Position numbers and translations under genes: made by a program. From Staphylotrichum longicolle (lineage: Eukaryota > Ascomycota > Sordariomycetes > Sordariales > Chaetomiaceae): a stretch of 64,000 bases of DNA. The notes beneath the pieces are model-generated. The model did not search any database, was not told the origin of the DNA, and was given only the letters and a program-made list of their open reading frames with translations. Below, in pieces: positions 45,907-54,863 of the stretch (position 1 is its first letter; every line of letters begins with the position of its first letter). Where the stretch lies: contig JAHCVI010000004.1 in NCBI GenBank assembly GCA_019096155.1, positions 3,844,001-3,908,000 on the forward strand. The letters run 5' to 3'.

Positions 45907-46254
45907 GGTGTGTTTGCAGACGGGGAGGTCGTTGGCCTTTTAGGAGACTACGCAAGGTGAAAGGGGCAGTGATTTTGTATATGTTGGTAAGAGAACGAGG
46001 AGGAGGAAGAGAAGGAGAGAGTCGGTTTTGTGAATGTTTCGTTCGGTGCAGGCCAATCCAGTGCGTCAAACATCATCAAGCTCCAAGGCAGACGGATCAT
46101 AACTGTTTGCACCACTGCGGTTGCAAACCTTAGCATTCGAAGCCAGTAGACTACCTAGGCAATCACAACCCTGCGCCATCAAGACAAAACCCCTCGCTCT
46201 CAATCATAAACAGGCGTTTGACTCATATCGTTCATCCGTGCTCATGGCGGACAC
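45907..46254. other. convergent intergenic region
   Basis: 348 bp between the 3' ends of the AA9 gene and the small Cys-rich gene. Nothing recognised. Confidence 0.4.
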
Positions 46255-46541
46255 TCAGCACAACCGGAAGTGGCACCGCCCATCGCAGCACGAGCAGCCC
46301 AGGTTGAAACGGCCGCCGCGCAGCGTCATCTCATTGTCCATCGAGGGACGGGGCTCGGATGTCTGGGGTGCCCATGTCAACTTCCTGTTCTCGACAGAAT
46401 AGAGGGTTCTAGGGCACATAGGCGATCACTCACCGGCTGCTTGGTGACGACTGCCTGGCTGCCGGGCTCGCCCGTCTGGAGGTGTGCGGGGTTGGCAGCC
46501 TCCATGGGCGCCTGCATCTTTGGTGCGTCGGTGGTGGGCAT
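46255..46541 (-). CDS. 71-aa small Cys-rich-tail protein
   Basis: Two minus-strand exons of 108 nt each, 46434-46541 and 46255-46362, separated by a 71-nt intron (GTGAGT...CCCCAG). The protein starts MPTTDAPKMQAPMEAANPAH, continues LQTGEPGSQAVVTKQP, and ends MTLRGGRFNLGCSCCDGRCH then FRLC. There is no signal peptide. The layout (Met/Pro-rich start, EPGSQ, LRGG, then a CxCCxGxC tail) resembles a small family I have seen in Sordariomycete genomes with no assigned function; Cys-rich tails of this kind can be palmitoylated or membrane-attached, which is inference. A nearer acceptor (GAACAG at 46385) would lead to an early stop, so the CCCCAG acceptor was chosen because it keeps the frame into the Cys tail. 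Confidence 0.65.
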
Positions 46542-47366
46542 TTTTGTGTGGAGATGTTTGAGACTTTGGGTGGTGATGATGGGAGTTGGCGATGTCCCAA
46601 GGCAAGCGTAGATGACGGAGGTAAAGAGAGCGATAACAAACTTGGTGTGCGGTGCAAGGTTGAAATAGAGTTGCGGTGTGGGGTGAGGCACTTGTAAGCG
46701 CTGGCTGTGGCTGGCAGGTTGAGAGCTGAAGGACAAGATCGGCAGGGGAGCTGGCTTGATCTTGTGACGCCAAGAGTCGTGGGAGGTGTCTTGGCCGTGT
46801 GACATCAGCTGGAGTCGTTGATTGGGACCAAATCAAGGAACAGGTTTTCAGGGTTAGACACGGCGAAGGAGGTGGAGTGATATGTCGGCTCACGGCTAAC
46901 CCTGATTAAAATGAGAGGATTGGTGGTGCAGAGGGAAAAAAGGAGACAAAAGAGGTTGAGTAAATGAACAAGAAAGTATTGTCTGCCTTGAGCTTCTGTA
47001 GCCATGTCCGTCTTTGAGTGCCTATGTTCGAGCGGTGTCAAGGCCCCAAACACCAAAGTGTAAGGGTGTGAGGCGACACAAGATGTGCATTCAGAAATGG
47101 AAAACAAGATCAAGGCCAGGGCAATCTCTGAGATTTCAACGTCTCCTAGATCTCTTTAGAGATCTGAGCTTTCTGGGCGGCTGGAAGGTACCCTTGATAT
47201 GTTCACATAACTAGGTGCTTTACTCAACATAGAACACCAGGTTGCATGCACAAGATGAGGTGCTACAAGATGGAAAGCAGATTAATGGGGTAAGGCTGGC
47301 TGTATACCAAGCTCATTTGGCAAATAATTAAGGGACTAAGAAAGTCCTCTCACTCCTTTCGGTCCT
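46542..47366. other. intergenic region with a small perfect palindrome
   Basis: No gene supported. The 5' part is the upstream region of the small Cys-rich gene. A perfect inverted repeat, AGATCTC-TTTA-GAGATCT, lies at 47148-47165. Confidence 0.4.
47148..47165. repeat. short perfect inverted repeat
   Basis: Arms AGATCTC and GAGATCT around a TTTA loop. It is followed by no T run, so a terminator role is not indicated; it could be a protein-binding palindrome or chance. Confidence 0.5.
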
Positions 47367-48425
47367 TCACCTGACCAACAGCCACCCAACTCCCGCAATC
47401 ATATCCTCCATCCTCTTCTTCGAAGCATCCAAGTCCGGATACATATCCCACCAGCAGTGCGGAAACCCCTGATACAGATCCACCCTCGTCGGCACCCCAC
47501 ACCCCTCCCTCAACACCCTCTCATAGATCAAACTATCATCTCGATTGATATCCATCCCACACACCTGAAAATACACGGGCGGCATCCCCCGATGCCCCGC
47601 CGCCACCCCCTCCGGATGATGCTGCACAAACGGCGCCCACAGCGGCGACCCGCCCTCGGGCCGCACCGCCTCCCTGAACGCCTTCAGAAACCCCTCGTTC
47701 ACAACCGGCGCGTCCCTGTTCTGTGCCCGCGACAGATACATCCCCTCATACTCGGCCGGCACGTGCTCGGCATCGATAAACCCGCCGCACACCAGCACCA
47801 GCCCCGTCAGGCGGCGCCATCCCTTTGTCCCGCGCCAGATGCGCCACCACGTCGGCGAAGTTGGCGCCCGAGGACGTGCCCCCGACTACAAACCCCGCGC
47901 GGGCGTCCGCGTGGCAGGGAGGAAGGATCTCTTTGGTGCGGCGGCGGCGGCGTCGTGCGCGAGGGCCTGGAGGATGGCCCACGCGTCGTGCAGCATGGCG
48001 GGGAAGGGGTGCTCGGGCGCCTTGCGGGCCGGAGAGGCGCACACGACGTGGCGTTGTGGCGAGGGTGAGGCGCCGGGCTAGGGTAGGTCGAAGTCGGGTG
48101 GCCTAGGACGTGGATGCCGCCGTGGAAGAGGAGGATGATAGGGAAGGGTGTCACTGTCACCGTGAGCGTGACAGATGAGGAGGCGGGCGGTGAAGCCTGT
48201 GGAGAGGGCAAGGGTGTGTTCTGTTTCGGTGATGTTGGGGGGACGGCTGGCTGCGAGTTTGGACTGGAGCCCTGGGAGGCTCGCGTCCATGAGGCGTTTG
48301 AGCGGGCGCATGTCGGCGGGCATGTCGCCCGGGGGTGAACCGCGGGCTTTCCAAGCAACTTCGAACTCGGGGTCCATGATGCCCGTTGCGAGGATGTCTT
48401 CTGTGGTTGTGGGGAGGGGTGTCAT
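47367..48425 (-). pseudogene. alpha/beta-hydrolase (esterase/lipase, HSL-like) with several frameshifts
   Basis: The start MTPLPTTTEDILATGIMDPE (48425) leads into a family-typical N-terminus; then LLFHGGIHVLGHP (oxyanion-hole HGG), APEHPFPAMLHDAWAILQAL, the nucleophile elbow FVVGGTSSGANFADVVAHLA (Ser of GTSSG), LVLVCGGFIDAEHVPAEYEG, GMDINRDDSLIYERVL (Asp) and GFPHCWW (His). All three catalytic residues are present, but these blocks lie in three reading frames. Changes occur near 48180, between 48020 and 48090, near 47942-47946 (a missing A in an A run) and near 47815-47820 (a missing C). No introns explain them. Either a decaying gene or, given similar indels in housekeeping genes of this window, poor consensus over a normal gene of about 350 aa. 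Confidence 0.72.
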
Positions 48426-49275
48426 CGTGGGGGTGAGATAGAAAAACGAACTCGAGTAATTAGAGGTGGGTGTGATATCAAATGTTTATTGTTGTTTGTC
48501 TGTACGGCAACAGGCAACTTATACTGCTTCCAAGAATAAAATATATATCTATCTCAACGTTTCTAAACGTAGCTCTCTCCCGTCGGCCCTAGACCCGCCA
48601 GCCCCTGGGCGCTAAGATAGGGCAGCATCTATTGGTCAGTCTGCAGGATTCTGAAGAAAACGTTAAGTGGGATTGGGCAGTTCACCGAACTGAGTCACTC
48701 GGAAGGGGGTTTTGCAGCACTGCAGGGCAAGTGGCCGGAAACAGGAGCCACCTGAAATTGCAAAAGACCCTGAGAAAACTCAGACAAGGTACTCCGAGTA
48801 GACGATGAGAGGAGTAGCTGACACAACCACACTGCAACATCAGGGGTTTTCTACCCGGGCAGTTCCCCTTAATGATCAAATAGGGAAACCAGTTCTTCCA
48901 TGCTTTCTCGAGTCAGCACTGCGGCGCCTGAAAGCACATATCGGTTCAGTGCCGCGAAGTACCTTAACACTCCAAACTGCTCAAGATGTACGCTCCACTT
49001 CTTTCCTAGTTTCAATAGTCCATATTTATGGTTGCTAACTGTTGGAATGCCAGCGCTAGTTGTAGATGCAGGGGAGCCGTCTACTGCAGCACTGCCACCG
49101 CCACAGCGGGAAACAGCACAAGGCTTCAGTCTGCCTCATGCACGCGGTTCCAAGGACGACCACGTCCCGAGAATGACCAACTACCTCCTCCCTCAAAACC
49201 AAGGTCCAACTCAAGACCAAGTCCTCCTTCACAATTGAGCCATGTCCGAGGCAACGCATATCCACCACCGCCACA
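48426..49275. other. intergenic region between esterase and HET gene
   Basis: About 850 bp, divergent promoters. No gene supported. A short AT-rich patch with TATATAT lies at about 48537-48551. Confidence 0.4.
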
Positions 49276-51804
49276 ATGACAACCCGCGGCCCCCTCTACA
49301 GGCCCATCTCCTCGTCCGAGTTTCGCGTGGTGCACCTCCTCCCAGGCGCCTTCAGCGACCCCATCCGATGCGTCCTTGAGACTCGCCCGTCCAGTCTCAA
49401 AATCCGCTACGAAGCTCTCTCCTACCAATGGGGCGACGAAACAACCACGAAGCCCATCTCCATCGCCCGTCTTGACCCTCCCACCCCTTCCCTGACCATC
49501 AGACCCTCGCCCACCAACCCTGCCCCGTCCAAATGGCCTACCACTGCCCTCACAGCCCTCCAAGCAAGCGTCACAACCACCTACGCCCAATACCGCCAAC
49601 CCCTCCAAATCCTCACCTTCCTCGTCGGCACAGCCCTGATTTACACCACCTTGGAGTTCCTCCCCTTCGACCCCCCAGACTGGGTCCCCCGCCTCATCCC
49701 GCGCCGACTCTACCTCTTCGCGCTCTCCCTCCTCATCGGCGGCGCGCCCGCCGACGTGCTCGCCCGCGGCGGCCAGCTCGTCAGGGAAGTCAACCGCACC
49801 AAGCCGTGGGCGCTGCTCGCCTCGCCCGACCGCAGGCTGGCCGCGTTGGCGTTGGCGTTGCCCTCGGCGGCTAGCGCTGGCGATGGCGATGGCGACGCCG
49901 GGAGAGGAAAAGGAGAGGAAGGGCCGTGGTACGAGCTGCAAGTGACCGTGAACCTCGCCCTCGCGCTGCGCTACCTCCGGCTGGACAAGACGGTCCGGAC
50001 GGTCTGGGTGGACGCGCTGTGCATCAACCAGGGGGACGCGGCGGAGAAGGACGAGCAGGTGCAGCGCATGGACCTGGTGTATGCCAACGCGAGCGGGGTC
50101 GTGGTCTGGCTCGGGGCGTACCACGGGATTGCGGGCGCCCGGAGCCAAGGGTGCGAGCAGGAGGAGGAGGAGGGAGGGGAGTGCGAGCACCGGGCGCAGA
50201 TACGCGATGCGTTTCGGCTGATTTGGCTGGTGAGCGGGTGGCGGGTGCTGGCGGGATTCTATCTGGGAAAGGAGAAGAAGGAGATGCTACAGAAGGCAAG
50301 GCCGGGGATGAGGGACATGTTCAAGAGGGGTTGGTGGGAGCGGTTGTGGGTGGTGCAGGAGGTTGCGCTGGCGACGGGGCCTATCCGGATCCAGTGCGGC
50401 CACTACACCTGCACGTTTGACAACTTCCGCTCGGCGCTGTATACCATCTTGGGCGATGCTTCTGGGAAGGCGGAGTTGACGAGAGAGGCCGCGCCGGTCA
50501 AACGCCTCAGCCGGGTGGTCAAGGATTTCCAATACTCAGCCTTCCACGACCGCGAGAGCGAAACCACGAGAATGGTCAGCAAGGGACTGGCCAAACTCAC
50601 AGGGTTTCTGTTTCGTGAGGGTATCCCAGAAGCACGGTTTCACGAGCTGTCGTTTGCCGGCCGCCTGCAGCGCATCCTGCTCCGCACCGCCGGGCACTTC
50701 CAGTGCCGTGACGACCAAGACAGACTGTACGCCGTTCTGGGCATTGCCGGGGGGGCCACAGCGGGCAACACCACGCAGCTGGCCGACGTAGTGCGCTATC
50801 TCAGCAGCTTCTCGACATGTACCGTGATAGCAAAGTGCATGGATCCGTACTTCAAGGCCTACCCGGACAGCCTGAAGCTCAAGATTGCTGGCTATGCCAT
50901 CGGGTTTGCGCAGTCGAGCTGGGCGAACTATTATGACATTCGCGCAAGGCACTGGACCATCAACCGTCCAGAGTACGCGGTGACGCGGCACAGGGAAGTC
51001 ATGGAAGCCGTCGCCGGGGCCCCGGGGGCTGACCCGGGCCGGGGCCGAGTAGCGTTCTTTACCGCTCTCGCACGATACCTTGCTACTGAGACTGAGACAC
51101 TGAGCTTTCTCGAGGCAGCCAGCTGTGGCGAGGACAAGGACGAGGGAATGCCGTCGTGGGTGCCAAATTGGACGAGGGCCGTGAGCAGCGAGGCCTGTGA
51201 CTTTGCGAGCCGGGAAAGAAAAGATCTCGCCAAAGACTCGTTCGGCTTCAACGAGGACGGCAAGACGATGTGGCTCGTCGGTCGACCGCGCGGGAGAGTG
51301 CACGTCGTGCGCTCAGAGAGGGATACCGCCTCGCCGACGGAGCAGCTCCTGGAGCACTGGCTTGCACTTCCTGCCGAGGGGAAGGAAGGGATTCAAATCG
51401 TGCTCAATCTCCTCGCCGCAATCATGCGGGAGATGCCGGACTCCGAACTGGACGAGGCCGGCGTGGAGGCGCTTTCACATTGCTTCAAGCTGATCCAGGG
51501 ACTTCTCGGTCTCGGGCGGCTGTTCCTCCAAAAGCAGAAAGAAACACTCGTGTACAGCTATGACAAGACGGCGGGCGACATGGGATTCTTGAAGGCGGGC
51601 GAGGCGGCTAGGGGCGACTACATGGTGTTTGTGCCGGGATGCTTCCACCACTTGGTGTTGAGGAGTCTGGGGAGAGACAACCGATGGAAGCTTGTTGGCC
51701 TCGTGGCCATGGGCACGGACAGAACCAAACAAGCCGGCTGCCCGGCGAGCGAGTGGGACAAGCTTCTCGAGGAGCGGGCAGTGTTCAGGTACACCTTGGT
51801 TTAG
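49276..51804 (+). CDS. HET-domain (heterokaryon incompatibility) protein with membrane-like insertion
   Basis: A single exon of 842 aa. HET signatures: YEALSYQWGD at 45-54, TVWVDALCINQGD at about 242-254 and GWWERLWVVQEVALA at about 352-366. HET domains trigger cell death after fusion of incompatible hyphae and are TIR-like in fold. In ordinary HET proteins the first two blocks are about 60-80 residues apart; here the gap is close to 190, because of an insertion holding two hydrophobic stretches (about 110-131, LTFLVGTALIYTTLEFLPF, and about 146-160, YLFALSLLIGG) around PDWVPRLIPRR. That predicts a membrane-anchored HET domain. The C-terminal half is typical for the family, ending with ARGDYMVFVPGCFHHLVLR and a last SEWDKLLEERAVFRYTLV. 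Intact; the role in self-recognition is inferred from the family. Confidence 0.9.
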   Translation: MTTRGPLYRPISSSEFRVVHLLPGAFSDPIRCVLETRPSSLKIRYEALSYQWGDETTTKPISIARLDPPTPSLTIRPSPTNPAPSKWPTTALTALQASVTTTYAQYRQPLQILTFLVGTALIYTTLEFLPFDPPDWVPRLIPRRLYLFALSLLIGGAPADVLARGGQLVREVNRTKPWALLASPDRRLAALALALPSAASAGDGDGDAGRGKGEEGPWYELQVTVNLALALRYLRLDKTVRTVWVDALCINQGDAAEKDEQVQRMDLVYANASGVVVWLGAYHGIAGARSQGCEQEEEEGGECEHRAQIRDAFRLIWLVSGWRVLAGFYLGKEKKEMLQKARPGMRDMFKRGWWERLWVVQEVALATGPIRIQCGHYTCTFDNFRSALYTILGDASGKAELTREAAPVKRLSRVVKDFQYSAFHDRESETTRMVSKGLAKLTGFLFREGIPEARFHELSFAGRLQRILLRTAGHFQCRDDQDRLYAVLGIAGGATAGNTTQLADVVRYLSSFSTCTVIAKCMDPYFKAYPDSLKLKIAGYAIGFAQSSWANYYDIRARHWTINRPEYAVTRHREVMEAVAGAPGADPGRGRVAFFTALARYLATETETLSFLEAASCGEDKDEGMPSWVPNWTRAVSSEACDFASRERKDLAKDSFGFNEDGKTMWLVGRPRGRVHVVRSERDTASPTEQLLEHWLALPAEGKEGIQIVLNLLAAIMREMPDSELDEAGVEALSHCFKLIQGLLGLGRLFLQKQKETLVYSYDKTAGDMGFLKAGEAARGDYMVFVPGCFHHLVLRSLGRDNRWKLVGLVAMGTDRTKQAGCPASEWDKLLEERAVFRYTLV

Positions 51805-51979
51805 AGATTCGATCTGATGAGTGCCCAATCTACCCAGATGATATTCGTCCAGAATCCGACGTGCATAACGCTATTACATCCCATCCCAAATCTAACGCCA
51901 TAATCATACTCATGCAAATATGTACGCTAGAAGCAAACAAACACCGCTCATCTCAACTGTGTAACCCCTGAACCACCTC

Positions 51980-53451
51980 CTAAGACAGCTCGTGCACCTG
52001 ACCATCTCCCCGTTGAGTCGAAAGCTCCACCGCCCCGTGGTACTGCTGCTGCGGCGGCGGCTGCATTTGCGGTCCCGGGGTACGGAGCATACTGGGCGTT
52101 CTGCGGCACGTGGCCCTGAGGAGGAGGCGTGCCCATGCCATCGGCGGGGGCGTGCCCATGGCGTGGTGGGGAGGAGGCGTCGCCATGCCCATCGGAGGGC
52201 CCATCGGCTGCATCTGGGGCTGGTAGAGCGGCGGGGGGCTACCGGTCGGGGTGACTGTCATGGGGCTCATGGGCGGGCCCTGCACCGGGTTGACGCTGGT
52301 GGCCATCGGGGGCTTGGCCATGCTGTATCGGGGGTCAAAGGCGCCGGGAGCGCCAGGCACGATGCCCATGTTGGGCGGGGGCGTCTGGTTGGGATACGGG
52401 CCCTGTCCAGGAGGGGGCATGAAGCCCTGTGCAGGGGCGGGAGCGGGGGGTGGGGCAGCAGGAGGCGAAGCCGGGTCCTGCTTCTTGCGGCGGACCAGGA
52501 AGAATACGCCGAGACCGATCAGGCCGAGGGCGGCTGAATTGTGTTAGGTCCGAAAACATATCAGGTACGTAACACATGTAGCGCCAAACTTACCGACACC
52601 ACCGACAACACCACCAACAATGGGGCCGACGGGCGTGGAGGAACCAGGGTCCGGGGTTGCCGAGGAGGTGACCGGGACAGGGGCGGGGCTGGTCGTGTCG
52701 GATGCGCTTCTCGAAGACGACGAAGATGTCTCGGACGAGCTCGACTCGGATGACACGGTCGTCAGGGTAAGACGGCTCGAGGAACGCGATGTCGGAGTGT
52801 TGGCGCCGAACGCGCTAAAGTAGAACTTGTACGTCGTCGACGTGCTGTCGCAGGTGGGGATGGTGTAGCCAGACAGGGAGCCGGTGGGATCGGCATAGCT
52901 CAGAACGGCGCAGTACGGGTAGCGCGAGTCAGAGCTGTGGTTTCGTCAGCAAGCCCGAATCTAGCAGACGAGGCCTGCTCTGTGCTAAACGTACCAATAC
53001 CGCGTCCTGTCCATGTTCACGGTGGTGGTTGCGGCGGACGACGCATAAGGCAAGCAGGCCGTGTAAATGTTGCAGCTCGTGGTCAAGCAGCAGCCTACGG
53101 CAGAGGCTTCGGTGTTGAACAGGCATTGTGCCAACGAGTGATTACAGACATAGCCGGACACTGTCAGGGATCAGATCAAGCTGTCGACGGCAAGTTTTGG
53201 GCAATCCAGCACTGACTCGAGTTTCCATTGACGTAGCCGCATGTGTTGGTGTCGCGCTTCTGCAACAGGGCGCGAGCATGCGGCGGCTGCGTCACGGCGC
53301 GGACGGCGAGTGCCCGGGCGGGCTCCTTCAGGTTGGGGGCCGGTGTTTGGATCGGGCCTCCGGGGGCGGGCTGCTCCCGGCCCAAGCTGGCGGACACGGC
53401 AGGAAGCCACGCCGAGGCGGCGACGAGCCAGCAGAGACTTATAACGGCCAT
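51980..53451 (-). CDS. Cys-rich single-pass surface protein with Pro/Gly/Met-rich cytoplasmic tail
   Basis: Four minus-strand exons: 53217-53451, 52995-53160, 52594-52934 and 51980-52533, 431 aa. Signal peptide MAVISLCWLVAASAWLPAVS. Residues about 70-165 carry a Cys-rich ectodomain (NTCGYVNGNSMSGYVCNHS, then VGCCLTTSCNIYTACLPYAS and YCSDSRYPYCAVLSY) of a type frequent in ascomycete surface proteins. A Ser/Thr stalk is followed by one transmembrane helix (about 236-258) interrupted by the last intron, then RRKK and a long tail of PPP, MGTPPP and QPQMQPMGPP repeats. Two compensating one-base shifts may hide in the tail: between about 52055 and 52145 the neighbouring frame reads more smoothly (GHVPQNAQYAPY). 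The net frame is intact, so I leave it as a CDS. Topology resembles that of wall-integrity sensors; function unknown. It ends 175 bp from the convergent HET gene. Confidence 0.8.
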
Positions 53452-54863
53452 GTTGAGCTTGTCCTTCTTGGCCGTTGAGGAAGAGGCTCAATGGCAACGC
53501 GAGGAGGAGGAAAACCCAAAAGGAGAAGCCTCAGAAAAAGAACGGCCAGGGCAGCAACTGCACTTTAACGGCCGGGAGCCCGATCCACCAGATTTTTTGC
53601 TCGGCGCTGCATCCTTCGGACCATATCCCCATCAAGCCACCGCACACCATACCGCTTTGCGGCTTGCCAAGCGAACGGAAGCCTTGTGGTCATTGGGGAG
53701 AGCACGACAGCTAGCGATTTTGGGACTCAGCCGCACACCTGCCAAGCATACCCGACAGGGTGCCACGGCGTGGGTGGGACGCAAGGCTCTCTCTGGTCTG
53801 GGTCTGGGCTCTGCATGCTCGAATCTGCACGCAGTCGGCGGTCCTTTTCCGGTGGGTTGTTCGAGCTTCATGTGAGGTCTCAAGTTGACAGCTGCTGCTG
53901 CTCCAGGGACCGGACGACAGACTGAAGTCCTGTGGGGATCTCGATGACTGATCAGGAACCGGCCGAGGTGATGATCGTCGTCTTTCTCCTCCGCAGTCGA
54001 CGCGAAGCCCCGGCTAGCGTGCAGCCTTAGCCCAACGGGTCGGGGCACCCCTGTTCACGAATTTGGGGGACTCGAGGGGGAGCGGCTCAGCTTGCGACCC
54101 TCCCCTGGTCCCTCGGACCATCTTCTCGCCGCTGACACGCGCGAAGGACCGGTGCACGTGGGCGCGAGGCTTTGTCGTCCATGGTGCGATTCGTGTCCAA
54201 TCTGGCAATCTCTTTTGTTTTGATCAGAGGCGGTGCTTCGTTTCGGAGAAACAATTGCAACGGCTGCGCATGACTGGAAGACCCAGGGACTCGGGATTGT
54301 CAATTGAAGCTTGGCTGGGTTAAGGTTCACGCTGCGCCGTTGGAGCCTGGCCGACTCCACAGTCCCACGCATGAAAAACCCGCAAAATCTCGGATGTTTC
54401 CGACCTCCCGACTTGACTTCGCAGTCTCGGGTTAGGGTTGGGGCGTTACCGCTCTCCTCTACGCGTTCCGCTGAAGTCGCGCTTCCCGTTCCAGATATCG
54501 TCCTGATCTCGCGCTGCTCTCTGATAAAAGGCGACGTCCTCAAGCCTGCCTTCGAGAGCGCCTCGTCGTGAAACTGGCGGTGCTCCAGCACCAACTCGCC
54601 CGCAAACTCTTTGGCAGCGTCTTGAGGGCTGCGCAGTGCTTGTCCAGGAGCAACGCATATGTGCAAGGACTTTGATATTGTCAAGGCGGGGGCCCAGGAG
54701 AACAGGATGGGTGATGGGCACCATGTTTGATACAGAAAGCCCGGTTGCTCTCCTAAAAACTGGCGACGAAACACTACTGTTTTCCGGAACACTTGAGCCC
54801 AACTGGATAGACCTTTAGTCTGAAAGACTAGGTACCTGAGGTATGTACATACATCCCTCGATG
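53452..54863. other. 1.4-kb intergenic region with possible gene remnant
   Basis: No intact gene. On the minus strand between about 54800 and 54445 protein-like text passes through three frames in succession (see findings). A TAGGTACCTGAGGTA element lies at about 54829-54843. Confidence 0.35.
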
